Translations under genes and position numbers: made by a program
Shown: positions 10,125 through 21,600 of the stretch, piece by piece
How the letters are laid out: each line of letters begins with the position of its first letter
How positions within the stretch are numbered: the stretch's first letter is position 1
Assembly: GCA_032768795.1 (NCBI GenBank)
Contig: CP136492.1
Coordinates: forward strand, 2,046,001 to 2,110,000
DNA from: Tremella fuciformis
Taxonomy: Eukaryota; Basidiomycota; Tremellomycetes; Tremellales; Tremellaceae
Length of the DNA: 64,000 bases
Direction: 5' to 3'
The notes under the pieces: model-generated
Seen by the model: the letters and a program-made list of their open reading frames with translations, nothing else
Database searches by the model: none
What the model was told of the DNA's origin: nothing

Positions 10125-10706
10125 TCAGGTTTGGCTGGGAAGGGTACCGCCACGAGCAGCTTGCGAGGTGACGTCCACGGATGACTGCACTGTTACCGTG
10201 GGCCGAACCGTCGGTATACAGCTGACGGGATGGTCATCCTCAAAACAGGTCGGACTTGTAAGCGTCGTGTGATTGACCTCACGGTCGAGCTCATCGCCTT
10301 GCGAGGCGACGTCCGTCCCCTTGGTCTCGTTAAACGAGATGAAATGTGTCGTATTACCGGTTTGCGCAGCTTCGGAACGTAGTGTAGCGCGGCTACCCAA
10401 GACAGCGCCAAGTGTTACACCGAGAGCGATGGTGCCAAGGATTGCCACAGGGACACACGCCACCAGCATCGCCTGGGTCCCCGTTGAGCACGGTAGACAG
10501 GATCCCGAAGTTCGCCTCGGCCGCCTTGAATAGTGCCGGTCCGTATGATTGCGTCCACATTCGCAGTCAGACACAGGTCGCCGGGTCTTTGGGATCAGGG
10601 TGCGAAGAGGAATTGTAAGGGTGTTGCTCTTCGTAGCTTGGGCAGGTTCATCTACGTCACGCTTGAGTGTCGGAGCAGTAGACGACCAGCTGGTTTGCCT
10701 GTCCAT
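10125..10706 (-). CDS. Cys-cluster membrane protein, array member 6 (divergent)
   Basis: A 193-residue intronless frame. The N-terminal tail is basic and Cys-containing (CECGRNHTDR, later CLPCSTG), then one hydrophobic segment follows (AMLVACVPVAILGTIALGV). The C-terminal part has NTT, NET and NHTT sequons. It is the most divergent member of the minus-strand array: fewer cysteines and no PPxY. Placement in the family rests on layout and position rather than on alignment. A TATA box lies 67-74 bp upstream of the ATG. Function is unknown. Confidence 0.65.
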   Translation of the reverse strand: MDRQTSWSSTAPTLKRDVDEPAQATKSNTLTIPLRTLIPKTRRPVSDCECGRNHTDRHYSRRPRRTSGSCLPCSTGTQAMLVACVPVAILGTIALGVTLGAVLGSRATLRSEAAQTGNTTHFISFNETKGTDVASQGDELDREVNHTTLTSPTCFEDDHPVSCIPTVRPTVTVQSSVDVTSQAARGGTLPSQT

Positions 10707-10772
10707 AATGATCTGATGAGCCAGCGACGAGTGATCACTGAGTAGTCAGTGTCCGGAGAGCCTCTGAGTTGC

Positions 10773-10780
10773 CTTTATAG
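10773..10780 (-). promoter_or_regulatory. TATA box of array member 6
   Basis: CTATAAAG on the minus strand, about 70 bp before the ATG at 10706. Confidence 0.55.
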
Positions 10781-11257
10781 TCGCTGCTGGTCAAGCGACG
10801 CGTATGCAATTGGCTCTCCGACATCACCTTTGACAAAGTGAGGAGAGAGACGGGATCAAAGTCACGTGTGTCTCAGGTGTGGGGTTTCAGGGTCCAAGGT
10901 CTGAGCGGCCCAAACGAGGGGAAAAGCCGGCGGCTTTGTGACGTCGGCCCCACGTAGCAATTCTCCCTCTCTCTCCGTCTCTCTTCGACGTGTCGTCTCT
11001 GACTTGTAACGAGCAGCGACCGGAGCATCACTGCAACGACAGCAGTGCAGCGCTAGTAGACGACCCCCGCGTGAGTTGCTGCCTACACCCATCACCGCCC
11101 CCGGCCCCTCCGCCCCGCGTGATCCGGCCAAAGGGGGGCTTCCTTTGTAGCCTAGGGGGTCTTAGCGTGACCCATCTTCTCACTGCCCTCATTGCATCAC
11201 CAGCTTCGATTCTCTGCTTCTTCTACTTCTCATCTCATCATCGTCTTGCAACTCACA
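10781..11257 (+). promoter_or_regulatory. Upstream region of hexokinase
   Basis: Lies between two divergent genes. It has pyrimidine-rich runs on the plus strand (around 10964-10987 and 11212-11250), typical of fungal housekeeping promoters and leaders. No TATA box was seen for the hexokinase. Confidence 0.4.
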
Positions 11258-13667
11258 ATGATAGACACCCTTCGCCCCCTCTCAAGCATGTCTGGCGGCC
11301 ACGAGCCCAACCCGAGTCAGCTGGCCAACCACCTGGCCGGACTCAAGACCGCGTCGCCCGAGCCGGACCCGCATCACTACCTCGAGCGCACCACCTCGGG
11401 CAACGTCCTGGCTGGGGTACAGGACAACGGCACCAACATTGGCACCATGGGACGCAAGGCCAGCATCCCGGGAAACAGGACCAGTTTCTCCATGGAGCGA
11501 AGGACGAGCCAGCAGGGGAGCGGACGGATCAGCAGGAGAGGCAGCGGGGCAGTATTGACCCCGGGTGGCCAGATGGCCGTGTTCCACACGAGGACAAATG
11601 TGCGTACATCTCTGACCATAGGGACCAGCTGATGAGCCACAGGAAGACGTCGAGTTCCCCCACGCGGAAAAGAGTGGGTGAAAACAATGCTTTGATGGAG
11701 GCACTGACGGCCAGAAACTATCGCCGACCAGCTCCGAAAATACGAAAGTCTCTTCACCCGTGAGCTATATACTTCGAACTCCGCTAGGGGGAAGGCTGAG
11801 TCCAGTGACGCCACAACGCATGCGCATGATTGTCCATGCAATCGAGGAGACTCTGGACAAGGGCCTGCAAAAAGATGGAGAAATAGTTGTGAGTCGACCT
11901 ATGTGTGCGTCACACTAGCTGATAAAATCTAGCCTATGAGTGAGTCGTGATGGCCTGTCGTGCGGGGCTAAGCTGACACCGGCAGTCCCAACCTTCGTGT
12001 TCGGCGTGAGTCAAGCTCTTTTGACGTGATGTGTCATGGCTCACTCGTGCAGTGGCCGACCGGCGAAGAAGTGGGCGAATATTTGGCTCTGGATCTCGGA
12101 GGAACCAACTTGCGAGTCTGCTTGGTCACCTTACAAGGCCTTGGCAAGTTTGAGGTCACCCAGACCAAGTATCGCCTTACAGAGGAGCAGAAGCAGGAGG
12201 ATGGGCAGAAACTGTAGGTCAACCCGCGCCGGGTCGACTGTACTTACAGGCAGGATCGACTTCTGCGTCGAGTGTCTTGACAGCTTCATTCGAGAGACTC
12301 TGGGTCGGACCGAGGCGGATGGTATCCTGTCGCTTGGCTTCACGGTACGCAAGTTTGCCTCCACTCAGAAGGACTACCTGACCGACAGTTCTCCTACCCA
12401 TGTTCTCAGCTCAGGATCGATCACGGAGGTCGGTCTACTCACCTCGTCGAAGCTATACGCTGATATCCCAGAACTGATCAGATGGACAAAGGGTTTCGGC
12501 GCCCCCAACATCGAAGGCCACGACGTCGCTGCTATGTTCAAGGATGCGCTTGTCAGACTGGTCAGTCGGTCTTGCGCCCTTGTACCAGGATCTGATCGCT
12601 GCAGAAAGTCCCGGCAGAACTCGTAGCCATCATCAATGACACGACCGGAACCTTGATTGCATCCAACTACGTTGACCCGAACACCAAAATTGCCGTCATC
12701 TTCGGTACAGGTTGCAATGCCGCATACATGGAGAACTCCGAATACATTCCGAAGATGAAGTCCGTCGGATTGCCGGATGGGCAGGGAATGGCCATCAACG
12801 TGGGTTATGAAGCGGCGCCGAGCTGCCGGCTCTGATCAGCAGTGTGAATGGGGCGCTTTCGACTCATTTGACCACCAACACCTGCGTAGATCTCCCGATG
12901 CTCTGGGTATGCCATGGTCTGACCCACAGCTCGCACGAAGTACGACATAATCATCGATGAGTCGTCGAACAAGCCCAATGAGCAGGCTTTCGAGAAGATG
13001 ATTGCCGGTCTTTACCTCGGAGAGGTCTTCCGTCTCATCTTGTGCGAGCTCATCGACTCGGGAGAGCTGTTCCTGGGTCAGAACACATACAAGCTGGAGA
13101 AGGCATACGCATTTGACACGGCTTTCCTCAGCTTGATGGAGAGGTGAGCATGGCAAATCTGCGACCTGTGAGGTCCGGTAAACTAAATCTCAGTGATCCA
13201 ACAGACGAGCTCCTCACCATTATCGGCGTTTTCACCCACTTCTTCGGTATCGAGACCACCCAAGAGGAGCGAGTCTTCTTCAAGAAGCTCGCGGTGCTCA
13301 TCGGCACACGTGCTGCGAGGTTATCGGCTTGCGGTATCGCCGCCATCGTAAGCAAGAAGGGATATCTAGAAAAAGGATGCAGTGTCGGCGCAGACGGTTC
13401 ATTGTACAATGTGAGTCCTCAACGTCGTCTCTGGTCACGTCTGATCAGCAGAAATACCCTCACTTCGCCGACAGGGTTCATCAGGCGCTCGTGGACATCT
13501 TTGGGGAGCAGGGAAAGAAGATCACTACACATCATGCCGAGGACGGATCCGGAGTGGGAAGTGCTATCATTGCTGGTGAGTGCCCCGAGTCAGTACCCCA
13601 TGATTTGTGCTGATTTCCAGCCATGACAAAAGCGAGAAAAGACAAGGGATTCTTCACAGACTATTAA
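11258..13667 (+). CDS. Hexokinase
   Basis: Phosphorylates glucose and other hexoses with ATP at the first step of glycolysis, in the cytosol. Sixteen coding exons join into 582 residues: 11258-11599, 11643-11673, 11715-11759, 11806-11888, 11933-11939, 11986-12005, 12053-12213, 12254-12344, 12389-12428, 12472-12560, 12605-12799, 12843-12885, 12930-13143, 13194-13410, 13452-13575, 13621-13667. Visible motifs in order are LALDLGGTNLRV (phosphate binding), LGFTFSYP, WTKGFG, INDTTGT, GTGCNAAYME, NCEWGAFD and GADGSLYN. An N-terminal extension of about 110 residues rich in Ser/Arg precedes the catalytic core and could be regulatory. Exon 5 is only 7 nt. An in-frame ATG at 11288 is an alternative start. 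All conserved parts are intact. Confidence 0.95.
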
Positions 13668-13949
13668 GAATGTAGAGTGTACTCGAGTACTGCATGCAAT
13701 GACGTTTTGCTCTGACAAGAGCGTGAATCTCGAGGCGGACAGAAGTATCGCGAGCCGGGCATGATACTTCTGTCGCCTTGCGCTGCGGTGCAGACGAAGA
13801 TGATTGTTCGCCAAAGGAGACAGTGCCGAGAAATGCGCCCTCGGGTTGGCGTGCCCGCTCCACACACAGACACACACACAAAAAGAACATGCGTCGATCA
13901 TTGTTGCGGAGGAAGTTCTCATTGCTTCTCACTTCCGCAATCGACCATC

Positions 13950-14816
13950 ATGAGCGAATCCGAGACAAAGACGAAGGAGGAAGAGAAGCGGGAGCCAACG
14001 CTGCATGACAAATACCGAGAAGGCGACATCGACCTCGTCTCGAGCGACAACGTGCTCTTCAAGGTACACAAATATCAATTGATGGCTGCCGGGTACAGTA
14101 CCGTCCTACACCGACATCTCGACGTGCTGAACAGCAGAGCGGGCTTCCGTGATGCTTTGACTTGCCCCATCAATTCGAATGAAGCGAACCAGAAGAGCAA
14201 TGCGATCGAACTCGAACTGGTCGATAAGGATATCGAGACTTCGCGTGTCATAGGGGGATTCTTTGACTTCCTGGAGATCGGCACAATTTCCATGGCGGAT
14301 GTTTCCGCCCTCGGTTTGGTTCGTGACGTCTTACGCTTTGCACGCAAATGGCAGTGTACTGCGGCGGTCCGAATCTTGCTCGACTGCGCGAGACTTTCTC
14401 TTCTGTCCGAACCTGAGTCTGTGGATCCGAGTGTTTATTTTCGCATTGGTGCGGAAGCGGAGGATATAGCGCTTTGTCTGACTGCCATTCGGAATACCGG
14501 GCTCTGGAAATGGACCGGAGAGTCGAAGTTTGTGGGCGGCGATCGAATCAATTGCTCGGTCATGGATCCGACGGTATGGGAAGAGATCGACTTCGAGTGC
14601 AATCCTCGCTACTTTTGGGCGTTGACAGTGGCATCCCACAACGAGCTCGGACCTAGCGCCCAGCATGATCAAGCCCGATGGAAGCGTATCGCCGACAAAT
14701 TCGAGATCGTCGTCAAGTCCAAGAAGAGCGGTATGTGCTCGATCCATGACAGCAGGCGGAAAATGAGGCGCAGGTGTCTGAGCAGAGTTTTGGATCTGCC
14801 TCAAAGCTCGAGTTGA
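13950..14816 (+). CDS. BTB/POZ-like protein, cluster member 1
   Basis: The N-terminal part reads GDIDLVSSDNVLFKVHKYQL, the opening strands of a BTB/POZ fold, a protein-interaction domain often linked to cullin-3 ligases or transcription. The frame is open over 288 codons. A 42-nt GT-AG segment (14093-14134) is a multiple of three and lies at the position where the paralogues have their intron. Removing it gives MAAGRAGFRDALTCP, which matches the paralogues better (274 residues). The C-terminal region has MDPTVW and YFWAL, echoing the DPRTW...Y.WAL.RA block of the other members. No DNA-binding domain is seen. The partner is unknown. Confidence 0.75.
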   Translation: MSESETKTKEEEKREPTLHDKYREGDIDLVSSDNVLFKVHKYQLMAAGYSTVLHRHLDVLNSRAGFRDALTCPINSNEANQKSNAIELELVDKDIETSRVIGGFFDFLEIGTISMADVSALGLVRDVLRFARKWQCTAAVRILLDCARLSLLSEPESVDPSVYFRIGAEAEDIALCLTAIRNTGLWKWTGESKFVGGDRINCSVMDPTVWEEIDFECNPRYFWALTVASHNELGPSAQHDQARWKRIADKFEIVVKSKKSGMCSIHDSRRKMRRRCLSRVLDLPQSSS

Positions 14817-15036
14817 GATCACCGGATATGAACGGAAAGATTGACACATAATGACGCAATGACCATAAGACGACTCGTGAAACCCGCGATGCAATCCATA
14901 TCGCCAATTTGTGAAGGCGGAGGTAGCAATAGGAGGGATCCCGAGGTCGATGGTGGGTGAAATCAGAGCGGCGGGACCGCAGTCACTGGACCGCTGTCCT
15001 TCCATCCTCACTGGTCTCCTGTCTTTCCTGTTGCTT

Positions 15037-15816
15037 TCACGGGACCTGTGCCAGCTCGAGAAAGTCCTCAAAGCGCTTAGCGATCCTGCCCCAGTCCGTG
15101 TCTCTGGCAGACCAATCGAGTCCGAGTGTCGCCCTGTCCAGCGCCCAGCGGTACTCCGCCGAAATATCGCCCAGCTCTCCCAGCTCCCATGTCCGCATGT
15201 CCAGGCTATCCCGGCCAGCCACCTCCTTCTGCAGCACTCTCCACTGCGGCCGCGGCTTGCACGCAGTGTGCTCGTTCGTGATGACGCTCTTGGCCAGCTC
15301 GACATTGTGGTACTTTGACGCCAAGCGCAGGAGGCCCTTGGTAGACTGACATTTGCCCATCAGAACGCTGCGGTGCAGGTCGGCGAGAAAGTGCCGCTGG
15401 ACGGTCGTGCAGCCCCACTTGTCGGTGAAGCCGAGCAGGGCATCGACCTTGGCGAGATCTCTCGTCTCGGGCAGGCTGACGACGAGGCCTCCTGCATAGC
15501 GCACAAAGCGCCGTATGACGTCGGACGACTCGAGCTCCCCGTCGTCAAAGGTGATCTCGGCGGGGACGGCGTCACTTGAGGTGGCCCACGCATCGCGGAG
15601 AACGTCACTGAAGCGTCAGCGTCAGGCTGTTTGATGCGTTGCAAATAGGCCATACCTCGCAGCCCACAGCTTGTACGCCTCGATGTCGAACCGCCCTCCG
15701 TCGCTGGCGACAAGAGTGACCGACATGGTGGCGGACGACATGCGCGCTCTCGGGGCGCTGGCCTCGTCCTCGTCGTCGCTTTCTACAACACGGGCGCGGG
15801 CCCGCTTGCCCAGCAT
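15037..15816 (-). CDS. BTB/POZ-like protein, cluster member 2
   Basis: Exon 1 (15816-15656) and exon 2 (15607-15037) are joined by a 48-nt intron that removes the stop in the unspliced frame. This gives 243 residues. The N-terminus has a basic patch (GKRARARV) and then SVTLVASDGGRFDIEAYKLW, the first BTB strands. The C-terminal half carries GRDSLDMRTWELGEL and YRWALDRATLGLDW, shared with the member at 27237-28019, its closest paralogue. The intron lies at the same site as in the other members. It is convergent with the gene at 13950. Function is unknown beyond a likely protein-interaction role. Confidence 0.8.
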
Positions 15817-15964
15817 CTGAGAGGTTGACCAGAGTTGCGTCCAATAGTCAGAAGACGGTCGCTTTACAACCCATAGTTAGGCGGTGAACAGCGATGAAAG
15901 GGGACATCTCGTGCCTGACGGTCTCGGTTACATGGTCGCGACGCTATAGTATGGCGAGCCGCCT

Positions 15965-16100
15965 GTGCCAAAATTGATTTTGAGCGTCATTTTTTACTTC
16001 TCCATCGACGCTTTCCTTCATATCCATTTTTCTCGCGTCGTATGCATCGTAGAGCCTCCAAACCACCACCAATCGATTCAGCGCATCAAATGACACGTCC
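15965..16100 (+). repeat. Left terminal inverted repeat region
   Basis: Begins GTGCCAAAATT; the block at 16059-16085 matches the right end inverted at 25 of 27 bases, and TAGAGC just before it is also shared. It presumably acts as transposase binding site and as promoter of the integrase gene. Confidence 0.7.
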
Positions 16101-17990
16101 ATGGACCCCTTGATCGCCTCTGGAGGCCATGTAGAACGCTCACGACATGGTGGGTTGAATGATGACGGGGGCCACCGTGTAAATGACGGTCAGAGCACAC
16201 CTACCTTGCTTTCAGCCGCCGACATAGGCAACATCGAGCTCAATGTCGCTCGGTACACCTCTGCAGCCCTCGTATGGGTCAACAGCAGCCCCTCTGACAG
16301 AGATCCGAGGTCTCTGCCGCCCTACATCGCCTCCATCACCCGTCTCATTGTCGACCTTCGGGCTATCGAGATGGCCCTACCCGCTCAGACCTTCGCACCG
16401 CTGCATATACACCTCACTCTGGTTCAGGACATGCTCAAGGCCGCTCAGCGCACCATTGACAGCCTTCTGGGACCCCTGGGATGTCCGCAGAGCAAGTGGC
16501 GGACATGGGGAACCGTCCAAACCGGGGAAATCGGCCGCCCAGCGATAGCTTGTCCTGAAGCAATGTTGAAAGACCTGCACAGGCTCGGGATGAACACCAG
16601 GAGGCAAGCAGAGCATCTACACGTCTCCCGGAGGACGCTGTATAGGTGGAAGAAGGATCTAGGCCTATCTATCGCTGCAGAGAACGAGCTCAGCCCGCTT
16701 CAAGTCCAAGCGGTGAGATCTGCTCTGTTACCTCTGTTACTTCATCTGAGCCCGGTGCAGACCTCATGGGACGCCGGAAAGCTGACTTATAGGAGGTGGA
16801 TCGTTGCTGGAAAGAAGGGGGAGGGATGGAGGGCTACCGCTTGATCCTGGCGGCCTTCAAGAGGAAAGAGATCGCGGCATCACGAGCACAGGTCAGAGAT
16901 GCGATCCGGGCTCTTGACTCTGACGAGGCCCGACGCCGTTTCGCTCAGACAACCACACGCCGCGTGTACGACGTTCCATTTGCCAACAGCCTGTGGCACA
17001 TAGACGGCCATCACAAGCTTATAGACGTCAAGATCGTCATACACGGCGGGATCGACGGCAAGTCCCGAAAAGTCGTCTTTCTCAAGGCTAGCACAAACAA
17101 CCGGGCCGCCACTGTCTTTGAGAGCTTCCAAGAGGCCGTGAGACGCTTTGGGATACCCAGCCGTGTTCGTGGAGACTATGGAAAGGAGAATTTGGACGTT
17201 AAACGGTTCATGGAAGCAAAGCGAGGTAGGTTGCGCACGGGCCGCCCAATTACCCGTCAATGTCGCTGACCCAAATTTAGGTATAGCTCACCATGCATTC
17301 ATCCAAGGGCCATCAACCCGCAACCAGAGGATAGAGCGGTTCTGGCTGGACCTCCAGTGGCGCTGTACATTCCGATACCACATGTTGTTCGACAGCTTCA
17401 AAGAGAGAGGCCTTCTCAGCGTCGACAACCCTTTTGACATTTGGTGTTTACACCTGTGTTACCTCCCGATGCTCAATCTGAGCCTTCAAAACACCATGAT
17501 CGACTGGAATGGGCACAAGATGGATGACCTAGGAGGTCAGAGTCCGGATCTGATGTGGTGGGACAGTGAGCAACTCGCACAAACGATTTATCAGCTGATG
17601 AAAGGTGTGCTGGACGCCGAAGACCGTGGGATCGACATTATTGGAGATCCTGGGATGGCAGGCGGCTCAGAGGTCCAGGAGGGCCTGGGGAACAACCTCC
17701 AACGGCCACTTGGCTTTGCTGAGTACGGGCTAGACGATTACGGGCGGAGAGCAGATGGTCAGATTTCGAGCGACGATCCACTGGTTGAAGTTCAGCCCGT
17801 CCTAGGTCATATTCCGCCGGAAATCGCCTCTTACCTTGAAGACGAAGGCCTGCAGGCTACCCTGCTGTCACGCATAGGCGCCTGGGCTCTGGGGATGGAC
17901 GACTGGGGAGAGCAACGGTATGTGCGCTGTCGGGCAGATCTTGATGAGATCCTGCGATCCCAATTTCCGTCAGTGCTCGGGCTACAATGA
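16101..17990 (+). CDS. DDE integrase/transposase with helix-turn-helix
   Basis: Three exons (16101-16712, 16793-17225, 17281-17990) give 584 residues. About 160 residues in, RRQAEHLHVSRRTLYRWKKD looks like a helix-turn-helix. An integrase core (rve-type, RNase H fold) follows. The likely catalytic residues are D in WHIDGHHKLI, D in VRGDYGKEN (56 residues between them) and E in NQRIERFW (34 further on). HGGIDGKSR and STNNRAATV are typical of the integrase-core proteins scattered in fungi and animals and related to Ginger-type elements; that family placement is from memory. It would cut and join the transposon ends. The frame is intact, so the enzyme may still work. The C-terminal 200 residues are acidic and unrecognised. 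Confidence 0.8.
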
Positions 17991-18068
17991 CTCTTTATGC
18001 ATGAAATTTGCATGGGGTGGTAGAGCAGACCGTGCTGATGCCTCCAGTGCCCATTTCATGCATGCACC

Positions 18069-18073
18069 ACATG
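18069..18073. repeat. Target-site duplication of the Ty3 element (left copy)
   Basis: ACATG directly before the left LTR; the same five bases follow the right LTR at 24397-24401. Confidence 0.9.
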
Positions 18074-18641
18074 TGTCACGCCTGGGCTCCCTTGGGTAGT
18101 GACGAAGGAGGAACGGAGCAAGAATGTTGGGGCGGTAACCCAACAAAGTCGTCACTGGCTCGTCGAGCAAGGACACGGACTAGGAGGTTCAACTCCGACG
18201 AGGTCGAACTTGACCGAATGGGATCGGACTGGGATGAGGGACTGGGACTGGAGGGGAAGTCACTGGGAGATGTGAAACTGATCCATCGCTGGGGCATCTA
18301 CGAGAAAGTTGCGGGTTTATATATACAATAGGCGTTCAGGTGAACGGCACAAGTGTTCGGGTGATCGTTCGGATGAACAGTCAAATACTGCTTCTTCTGG
18401 AAGGCGTTCATGTGACCAAAGGGGGTCGGGTGAACGCTGCTTGCGTTCAGGTGAACGTGGCAGGCATGTCGTCCAAGGCTAGTGTTTGTTCGGGTGAATA
18501 GGATTTGTGTTCAAGTGAACACTTGGGTGAACGGTGATGTCATGGGTAGATGTCCCAAGGATGTGGAGACGGAGCGGAGCGAAGATTACTTGAAGTTGAG
18601 TCGGAGGTCGGAGCAAAGTCGGAGTTTGGTCGTTCATGACA
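18074..18641 (-). repeat. 3' LTR of the Ty3 element
   Basis: 568 bp, matching 23829-24396 except one base (A at 18187 against G at 23942). It holds a run of degenerate GTTCAGGTGAAC dyads at 18334-18532. Confidence 0.95.
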
Positions 18642-18682
18642 GGAGCTCCCCCTCTAAAGGCGAAGTCCTCTGAGCCTGGAGC

Positions 18683-21600
18683 TCAAGTCTTTTGGTGTGC
18701 CGAGTTTGGCGGGAAGTGGTGTCGAGGGTTGCGGAGATGTTGTCGACGGAATGCTTTGTAGGCCGTGGTGTCGAAGATGTTTTCCCATGGTTCCCATGAA
18801 TCGTGGGCATCGGAGTAGTCTTTCCAGTGGACAAGGTAGTCGTAACCATTGTCTTCACTGATGCGAGAGTCAATGATCCGGTCGATTATGTATTCTTCTT
18901 GACCTTGGATCTCGATTTTGGGCGGAGGGTCCTGCTGTTGATGTTGATGTCCTGGTCGGACAGGCTCGAGCAGGTTGACATGGAAGACGGGGTGGATCGG
19001 AAGTGTCGGAGGAAGATCGAGTTTGAATGCAAGTGGCGAAGATGTTGTGCCAATGATAGTGTAGGGACCCAACATGCGTTGGTCCAACTTGAGAGAAGGT
19101 CGGAGCGAAGTGATGTTTCGTCTGTTGAGGAAGACTGAGTCGCCAATTTTGAATGTCGGAGTGGAATCCGAGTTGGTGATGGCTTTGGCTCGCTTGTTGA
19201 AGTGGCGGACATAGCTGGCCTGTGCCTTCTCGAGATTGGAGTGTAGCTCCTTGTGGATTTTCTCGAGTGATTGGAGGTGCGAAGTTGCCGCTGGAACCAA
19301 GGAAGGTGGTGGAGATGCCGGAGAGAGCGGGTGGTAACCGTAATTTGCTTCGAAGGGACTGTGTTGGGTGGCGGAGTGTGTCGAATTGTTATAGGCAAAT
19401 TCGGCAATGTCGAGGATTGTTGACCAATCGTCCTGGTTGTGGTTGCAATAGGTGCGAAGATATGTTTCCAAGACTTGGTTGACTCGTTCGGTCTGGCCGT
19501 CGGATTGCGGGTGGAAGGCGGTCGAGAAGTTTGGTGTGATGCCAAGACCGTTGACAAATGCTCGCCAGAATTGGGAGTTGAAGATCGCTCCTCGGTCGGA
19601 GACAATGTTGGAGGGTATGCCGTGAAGTCGAACAATGTTTTGGCGGAAGAGTGAAGCAAGGTGCGGAGAATCGAATCCTTGTTCTTGATAAGGGACAAAG
19701 TGGGCTTGTTTTGTGAATCGGTCAACGAAGACCATGATTGAGTCGAAGTTATTCGATTTTGGGAGTTTGACAATGGCGTCCCTGGAGATCGACTGCCAAG
19801 GTCGGGTCGGAATTGGAAGTGGCTGGAGTGGTCCATACGGTTTGTGTCGAGGTGTTTTGTTTCGTGCACAGGTATGACAACCGTTGACGTAGGTGTTGAC
19901 AAATGATCGAAGACCAGGGAAGTAGAAGTGTCGGGAAGCGAGGTCATAGGTTTTTGCCTGTCCTAGGTGACCTGCAGTCGGAGCGTTGTGAACTTGATGA
20001 AGAATGTCGAGGCGGAGTTGGTGATTATCGGGAACATAGACTAGATTGGCGAAGTGGATAACTCCGTTGTCGATGGAGTATGACGGAAGTTCGGTCGCAA
20101 TTGAAGTTGGCGGAGTAAGATGGGGATTTCCCAGATAGGGTCGGATTTGGCGGAGATGAGGGTCGACAAGTTGAAGTTGGCGGATGCGATCGATGATGGT
20201 CGAAGTGATTGTTGAAGATTCTGAAGTTTGACGTTTGCGGTTGGTGGCTCCAATGACAAGTTGACCTGGTTTCAGGAGAGTGTGTGGCGGTGCTTCAGCA
20301 GCTCTACTCCCCCCCTGAAGGTCTTGACGTCTCGTCAAGGCATCGGGCTTGCCCATTTTGGTGCCAGGCCGGTAGTGAATCTTGAAGTCGAAGTTGGCGA
20401 GAAGTTCTGCCCACCGTGCTTGTCGGCGATTAAGCACTCGAGAGGTGGTGAAGTATTCGAGATTTTTGTGATCGGTGAAAACCGTGATTTCGCTTGATCC
20501 TTCGAGGTAGGATCGCCAATGTTTGAACGCTTCGACGATTGCAAGCATTTCTTTGTCGTATATTTCGTAGTTGAGTTTGGCTGGTTGGAGTTTCCTGGAG
20601 TAGAAGGCAATCGGATGAAGGTTGTTGGAATTGTTGGCAGCTGGATGGGATAGGACACCCGCTATGGCGTAGTCGGAGGCGTCGGTTTCAAGAATGAGAG
20701 ATTTGCCGGGCTTGAAGTGTTGTAGGATTGGTGCCGAAGTGAAGGCGGACTTGAGTGATTCAAAAGCTTCGGTTTCCTTCTCTCCCCATTCAAACTTCAC
20801 TTCCTTTCGGAGGAGTCGGGTGAGCGGAGCGGTGACCTTTGAATATGACTTGATGAATCGCCGGTAGAAGTTGGCAAAGCCGAGGAAAACTTGAATGTCG
20901 TGGACCGAAGTTGGTTTTGGCCAAGAAGTGACTGCTTCGACTTTGCTTGGGTCCATCCTGATTCCCTTGTCCGAGACAAGATAACCAAGGAAGTCCACTT
21001 CATGTCGGAAGAAGGTGCACTTCTCTGCCTTCGCCCAGAGTTGATGTTGTCGGAGGCGATCCAGGACTTGTTGGACGTGTCGAACATGATCTTCGCGGGT
21101 TTTGCTGAAGATCAAAATGTCGTCCAGATAGACAATGACGAAGATATCGAGGAAGTCGCGAAGAGTGTCGTTAATGAGATTTTGGAACGATGCCGGGGCA
21201 TTTGTTAGGCCGAAGGGCATGACCAAGTATTCGAAGAGGCCGTAGCGTGTGCGGAAAGCGGTTTTCCACTCATCGCCAGGTTTGATCCGGATGAGGTTGT
21301 AGGCGGCTCGAAGATCGATTTTGGTGAACCAGGATGCGCCAGAGAGGCGGTCGAGTGACTCTTGAATGAGCGGGAGTGGGTATCGATTCTTTCGAGTGAT
21401 TGAGTTGAGGGAGCGGTAGTCGACACAGAGTCGGAGGCTGCCGTCGGATTTCTTGACAAAGAGGATCGGAGAGCCAGCTGGGCTGGTGCTGGGTCGGATA
21501 AATCCTTTCTTGAGGTTCTCCTTGAGGTATTCGTCCAGAGCTCGGAGCTCGACTGCAGACAAGGAGTAGATCGGTCCGAACTTTGGTTGGGCGTCCCCTT

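Noticed and set aside
14331..15305. Minus-strand frame of 324 codons
   Set aside because: Lies antisense to BTB gene 1 and in another frame of BTB gene 2; no motif.
18334..18532. Repeat array resembling a CRISPR-like array
   Set aside because: Units are short, degenerate and irregularly spaced inside an LTR of a eukaryotic element; no cas genes and wrong kind of organism.
18886..19947. Minus-strand frame of 353 codons
   Set aside because: Alternative frame within the Ty3 Pol integrase region; composition typical of a shadow frame.
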